This document shows positions 60,434-64,000 of a DNA stretch of 64,000 nucleotides, one piece after another. Within the stretch, counting starts at the first letter, position 1. Every line of letters starts with the position of its first letter. A model generated the notes under the pieces. The model searched no databases and was not told the origin of the DNA. It was given only the letters and a program-made list of their open reading frames with translations. Both the position numbers and the translations under genes were made by a program. The DNA is from Shewanella sp. KT0246 (lineage in GTDB: Bacteria > Pseudomonadota > Gammaproteobacteria > Enterobacterales > Shewanellaceae), in NCBI RefSeq assembly GCF_019654955.1, contig NZ_BPEV01000003.1, positions 62,001 through 126,000 of the forward strand, given 5' to 3'.

Positions 60434-60962
60434 CCTCTTTCGCTAAATCACTATCATTAGCGCTTTCTGCAAGAATTTTATTTTTGTGTTCAACCAGTAC
60501 GATAATCACGTGCCGATTGTTCTTCATTAATTCATCAAAACGATTATTGATCTCAGATAAGTCTTCAACATAATCAGGATCATCTTTCTCTTTCTTGTGC
60601 CAGTAGCGGTTACGATCAAGTTTTTGAATTTCACTGGCGCGCAAAATTTCAAAGTAACTGTTTTCTTGCTTGAGTCGGTAAACTTCACTATCAAGTAATT
60701 GAATCAATTTTTCTTTAGAAATAGTTTGCTTATTAAGCAGTGCTTTCAGTGGATCTTCTTTTAAGACAATTTTATCTGAATCAACTTCAGTGGTGATCCC
60801 CAATTGATATTCAATTTTATGCTGGCGAAACTCTTTTGGACAGACAGTTTGACTGAAGGCAATTTTGTTGTCCTTCATACATTTATAAATTGTATTTGCT
60901 GAGGCATAACTGGGCCCCATAAAAAATACAATTAATAATGTCAGTAATAGTCTAATTGGCAT
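60426..60962 (-). CDS. Secreted DUF4124-like protein
   Basis: This 178-residue protein has a signal peptide (LLLTLLIVFFMGPSYASA) followed by NTIYKCMKDNKIAFSQTVCP, the YxC...FSxxxC layout of DUF4124. The two cysteines probably form a disulfide. The rest is a charged helical region (KLDRNRYWHKKEKDDPDY). Function is unknown. It is convergent with yheV. Confidence 0.78.
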   Translation of the reverse strand: MPIRLLLTLLIVFFMGPSYASANTIYKCMKDNKIAFSQTVCPKEFRQHKIEYQLGITTEVDSDKIVLKEDPLKALLNKQTISKEKLIQLLDSEVYRLKQENSYFEILRASEIQKLDRNRYWHKKEKDDPDYVEDLSEINNRFDELMKNNRHVIIVLVEHKNKILAESANDSDLAKEEG

Positions 60963-61197
60963 GCGGCCACAGATCCTTTTGTCTCTCTAATATTACCTCA
61001 ACACCAGTGTTAGAGGCTTATCAGATGGTTACCGCTAGTGGGCCAACATCCATTGGCACTAGTAGGTTGTGAATTATTATAGTCGGTTGTAGTAATAATG
61101 TTTAATATACTTATTTACTATGGCTTAATTTTAACGATAAAACCAGTTTTTTGACAGTAGATTTTTTATTGTCACTGTGTAACTTTGCGTTAAATAT

Positions 61198-61230
61198 GTA
61201 AGACTTAGTACACGATCGACTAAGTCTTAC
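61198..61230. terminator. Perfect 12-base inverted repeat downstream of panC
   Basis: GTAAGACTTAGT and its exact complement flank a nine-base ACACGATCG loop, 20 bases past the panC stop. There is no T run on the minus strand, so it may be a weak terminator, an mRNA-end stabiliser or a binding site. Confidence 0.5.
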
Positions 61231-61249
61231 ACCATGAATAGCGAATGGA

Positions 61250-62095
61250 TTAGCGGGTGAAGGTGAGGTTATCGATTAGGCGGGTGTTACCCAAATAAGC
61301 GGCGACTAAGATCACTAGGTTGTTATCTTCGCTGGTTACAGGGGCTAAATTAGTGGCATTTCTAACGGATAAATAATCCATTTTAAAGCCAGATTTAACT
61401 AAGAAATCTACTGCAAGCGATTCACTTTGCTCAATATTTTCGCCATTGGTAACCTCAGAAGCCAGCTTGTCCATACACCTTTTAATGGCGGCAGCTTGTT
61501 GCTTTTGCTCTAAGGTTAAATAACCGTTTCTTGAGCTCATGGCTAAACCCGATGCTTCTCTGATTGTGTCAATGCCAATAATCTTTATTGGTAATGATAA
61601 ATCTTCAGCCATGGCTTTAATCACCATAAGCTGTTGATAGTCTTTACGACCAAAAACTGCCACATCAGCTTGAACGATATTAAACAGTTTACAAACCACT
61701 GTTGCGACACCGCGAAAATGTCCTGGTCGACTTGCACCGCAAAACTCATCGCCAATATTTGGCACTTCAACGAAAGTTTGCTGCTCAAGGCCTTTAGGAT
61801 AGATGATGTCAGGCGTTGGCGTAAACAGTAATTCAGCGCCAGCACTTACTAGGGCTTCGCTGTCTGCAGCTAATGTACGCGGGTAGGCATCAAGATCTTC
61901 ATTTTGGCCAAACTGCATTGGATTGACAAAAATAGACACGACTACATGGTCAGCTCGCTTTAAGGCTTCTGTCACTAATGTGATATGGCCTTTATGCAAG
62001 TTCCCCATGGTTGGTACAAAGGCAACGGTATCACCTTGCATGTGCCATTGTTTTACTTGAGCTCTGATTTCAGCAATGTTCGCTGTGGTAATCAT
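61250..62095 (-). CDS. panC: Pantothenate synthetase
   Basis: PanC joins pantoate and beta-alanine using ATP to form pantothenate. Motifs are [15 protein letters not shown] (HxGH nucleotide motif), [37 protein letters not shown] and SSRNGYL. About 281 residues. The ATG at 62095 is preferred over a TTG at 62098. It is downstream of panB by 104 bases, forming the pcnB-folK-panB-panC group. Confidence 0.97.
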   Translation of the reverse strand: MITTANIAEIRAQVKQWHMQGDTVAFVPTMGNLHKGHITLVTEALKRADHVVVSIFVNPMQFGQNEDLDAYPRTLAADSEALVSAGAELLFTPTPDIIYPKGLEQQTFVEVPNIGDEFCGASRPGHFRGVATVVCKLFNIVQADVAVFGRKDYQQLMVIKAMAEDLSLPIKIIGIDTIREASGLAMSSRNGYLTLEQKQQAAAIKRCMDKLASEVTNGENIEQSESLAVDFLVKSGFKMDYLSVRNATNLAPVTSEDNNLVILVAAYLGNTRLIDNLTFTR

Positions 62096-62199
62096 CAATA
62101 TTTACCTAGTTGTACGATATATTTTAAAGCGTTTAGTTATCTACAATAAGCTGCACAAGATCAAACGCTTTTTTGCTATCAATGGTTGTAAAGGAGTTC

Positions 62200-62994
62200 T
62201 TAGTTAAAAGAATGCTCATCAGCTGGGAAAGTGCCATTGGCCACTTCTTCAATATAGGCTTTTACAGCTGAGCGAATTTCACCGGTTTGCTGTAAATAGT
62301 TCTTAGAGAACTTAGGGATATAACCACTAGAGATCCCTAATACATCATGCATGACTAAGATTTGTCCGTCTGTATCACGGCCTGCTCCAATACCAATAAC
62401 CGGAATGGTTAACGCTTCAGAGATACGCTTAGCTAAAGAGCTAGGAATGCATTCAACCACAAGTAATTGCGCGCCTGCATTTTGCAGTGCTAAGGCATCA
62501 TCAATCATTCGTTGTGCTTTATCTTCTTCACGGCCTTGGACTTTAAAACCACCAAAGACATGTACTGATTGCGGGGTTAAACCCAAGTGGGCACAAACTG
62601 GAATGCCGCGTTCAGTGAGCATTTTAACGCTATCAAGTAACCACTCTCCGCCTTCAAGTTTGACCATAGTCGCGCCAGCTTGCATCAGAATTGCAGCATT
62701 GGCCATGGTTTGCTCTGGAGTGGCATAACTCATGAACGGCATATCAGCGATAAGCAGAGCACGTTGACAGCCGCGGTTAACACTGGCTGTATGGTAGGCA
62801 ATGTCATTAACCGTCACAGGTAAAGTGTCGCTGTGACCTTGAAGCACCATACCTAAAGAATCACCGACCAGTAAAACATCGACGCCTTCACTATCAAATG
62901 CACCTGCAAAACTGGCATCGTAAGCGGTGAGTGCGGTAAATTTCTTACCTTCTTGTTTGAATTTTATGAGGGTTGAGCTAGTGACTTTTGACAT
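62200..62994 (-). CDS. panB: 3-methyl-2-oxobutanoate hydroxymethyltransferase
   Basis: PanB uses 5,10-methylene-THF to make ketopantoate, the first step of pantothenate synthesis. It is 264 residues, a TIM-barrel with [42 protein letters not shown] and [14 protein letters not shown]. It shares an operon with folK and panC; folate and pantothenate synthesis meet at this folate-dependent reaction. Confidence 0.97.
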   Translation of the reverse strand: MSKVTSSTLIKFKQEGKKFTALTAYDASFAGAFDSEGVDVLLVGDSLGMVLQGHSDTLPVTVNDIAYHTASVNRGCQRALLIADMPFMSYATPEQTMANAAILMQAGATMVKLEGGEWLLDSVKMLTERGIPVCAHLGLTPQSVHVFGGFKVQGREEDKAQRMIDDALALQNAGAQLLVVECIPSSLAKRISEALTIPVIGIGAGRDTDGQILVMHDVLGISSGYIPKFSKNYLQQTGEIRSAVKAYIEEVANGTFPADEHSFN

Positions 62995-63060
62995 AATAAA
63001 CTCTTAGAAGCAATTCATATTCAAGTAATGGATATGCGATGCCAACGGCATAAAAGCTGA

Positions 63061-63540
63061 TTAAATTTGAACTAATTCAGCTCGCATCTCACGGGTAATT
63101 AAGCTTGTTAATTCGGTATTGCAAGGCAGTATTAACTCTTGATTAATATCTGCAAGAGGAATGAGAACAAAACTGCGCTGCTTCATTCCATAATGGGGGA
63201 CTGATAATCGAGGCTCATCGATGATTTGCTTTCCATACAACAAGATATCTAAATCCAGTGTACGAGGTCCCCAGCGTACTTCTCTGACACGGCCTTGAGT
63301 ATTTTCAATTTCTTGCAGTGCATCGAGTAAAGCAAGAGGTTTAAGCTCTGTGTTAAATTGTGCCACACCATTGACGTAATCGGGTTGTGCTACGTCGCCC
63401 ATTGGGACTGAACGATAAAGTGGCGACACAGTCACTGCAGAATCTAATGCTATGCTTTTTAAAGCCAGTACAGCATCATGAATTTGCTGTACTGGTTCAT
63501 TTAGGTTTGCACCTAACGCCACATATACCGTGGTGCTCAT
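63061..63540 (-). CDS. folK: 2-amino-4-hydroxy-6-hydroxymethyldihydropteridine pyrophosphokinase
   Basis: FolK transfers pyrophosphate to the pterin precursor of folate. Its 159 residues start with VYVALGANLNEP and contain SPLYRSVPMG, the diagnostic GPRTLDLDILLYG, and LSVPHYGMKQRSFVLIPL. It lies two bases after pcnB and 66 bases before panB. Confidence 0.97.
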   Translation of the reverse strand: MSTTVYVALGANLNEPVQQIHDAVLALKSIALDSAVTVSPLYRSVPMGDVAQPDYVNGVAQFNTELKPLALLDALQEIENTQGRVREVRWGPRTLDLDILLYGKQIIDEPRLSVPHYGMKQRSFVLIPLADINQELILPCNTELTSLITREMRAELVQI

Positions 63541-63542
63541 GG

Positions 63543-64000
63543 TTAACCTTTTTTATCAGCTTTGGGGGCTGGTTGGGCTTCCGGTGCACCTGAAGCATCT
63601 GTTTTTGGTTTGTTTGGACGGCGACGCTTGCGCTGGTGGGCATTGCGATTACGACTCGGGCCCTTTTTACTGCTTTTAGCTATTTCAGAGCGTTCTTGTT
63701 CGTCTGCTTCAACAAAGGACTTCCACCAAGCGGCAATTTTACCAATATTGCCAGCTTCTGCTTCACCACGAAGTAGCAATAAATCATAAGCTGCACGGAA
63801 CTTAGGATGCTCAAGTAGTTTAAAAGCACGGGTGCCTTGGCTACGTTCAAGACGTAATTGTAACTGCCAAATGTCTTTAGCTGGTGTGCTAAAACGACGC
63901 GGAATGCTAATGGTGCGACATTGTTGCTCCATCACATCACCCATAGCTGCCACGTGGGCATCGTAATGGGTTAAGCCACTTTCAAGCGCTATATCATCAG
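63543..64000 (-). CDS. pcnB: Poly(A) polymerase I (C-terminal part)
   Basis: The frame stays open to the window's right edge, so only the C-terminal part is present. It reads from DDIALESGLTHYDAH through CRTISIPRRF, DIWQLQLRLERSQG and LLEHPKFRAAYDLLLLR, the neck and body regions of PcnB. It ends in a basic, Ala/Pro-rich tail (NRNAHQRKRRRPNKPK). PcnB adds 3' poly(A) tails that promote RNA decay. The head domain with the nucleotidyltransferase site is outside the window. folK follows directly. Confidence 0.95.
   Translation of the reverse strand, partial: DDIALESGLTHYDAHVAAMGDVMEQQCRTISIPRRFSTPAKDIWQLQLRLERSQGTRAFKLLEHPKFRAAYDLLLLRGEAEAGNIGKIAAWWKSFVEADEQERSEIAKSSKKGPSRNRNAHQRKRRRPNKPKTDASGAPEAQPAPKADKKG

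Noticed and set aside
62351..62728. 125-codon rightward frame inside panB
   Set aside because: Fully antisense to panB; the reversed conserved codons explain its openness.
63562..63789. 75-codon rightward frame inside pcnB
   Set aside because: Antisense to the basic PcnB tail; the Arg/Leu/Trp-rich composition reflects the reverse complement of Lys/Arg/Ala/Pro codons.

Overview
The window reads as the chromosome of a marine gammaproteobacterium, most probably Shewanella. The evidence is AT-rich but well-coded DNA, gene orders shared with enterics and Shewanella (tolC-nudF-yqiB-cpdA-yqiA-parE-parC; tsaE-amiB-mutL-miaA-hfq-hflX-hflK-hflC; petABC-sspAB; crp/prk/yheU/yheT with yheS/yheV; pcnB-folK-panB-panC), and a succinyl-transferase (AST) arginine pathway. 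No prophage, insertion sequence, CRISPR array or rRNA was seen. Both ends cut a gene: tolC on the left and pcnB on the right.

Layout. 1-9.4 kb: tolC diverges from nudF, yqiB, cpdA, yqiA, parE and parC, with a secreted sorbosone-dehydrogenase-like gene between the two topoisomerase IV subunits. 9.4-11.2 kb: bfd with a Fur-like palindrome, a 2-hydroxyacid dehydrogenase and a DUF3392 membrane protein. 11.2-18.2 kb: a leftward run rsgA-psd-DMT transporter-mscK-GDPD (phospholipid and membrane stress functions). 18.2-19.8 kb: orn, then a tRNA-Gly(GCC) array of four identical genes mixed with decayed copies. 19.8-28.9 kb: the hfq superoperon. 29.2-33 kb: cytochrome bc1 (petABC) and stringent starvation proteins (sspAB). 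33-39.3 kb: a degenerate phosphatase-like protein, a pabA/trpG-type amidotransferase, a lipoprotein S9 peptidase and an HDOD protein.

39.6-44.3 kb: the arginine catabolism operon astC/argD-astA-astD, followed behind a terminator by a DUF1338 oxygenase-like gene. 44.4-47.5 kb: a PepSY-regulator-sensor kinase cluster and crp. 47.9-60.3 kb: the crp/prk/yheU/yheT...yheS/yheV neighbourhood, split by two accessory modules. One is a Tat-dependent small subunit with a GMC flavin oxidoreductase; the other is arsR-gapdh-arsJ, an arsenate detoxification module working through 1-arseno-3-phosphoglycerate. 61-64 kb: panC, panB, folK and pcnB (pantothenate, folate and RNA polyadenylation).

The most noteworthy items are the tRNA-Gly array, which shows graded decay of tandem copies, the arsJ module with a palindromic and iterated operator-like region, the GMC/Tat pair, the phosphatase-like protein with altered metal-binding motifs, and several regulatory elements (Fur-like box, CRP-like site, near-perfect bidirectional terminator). 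I see no clear evidence of an entirely new multi-gene system.
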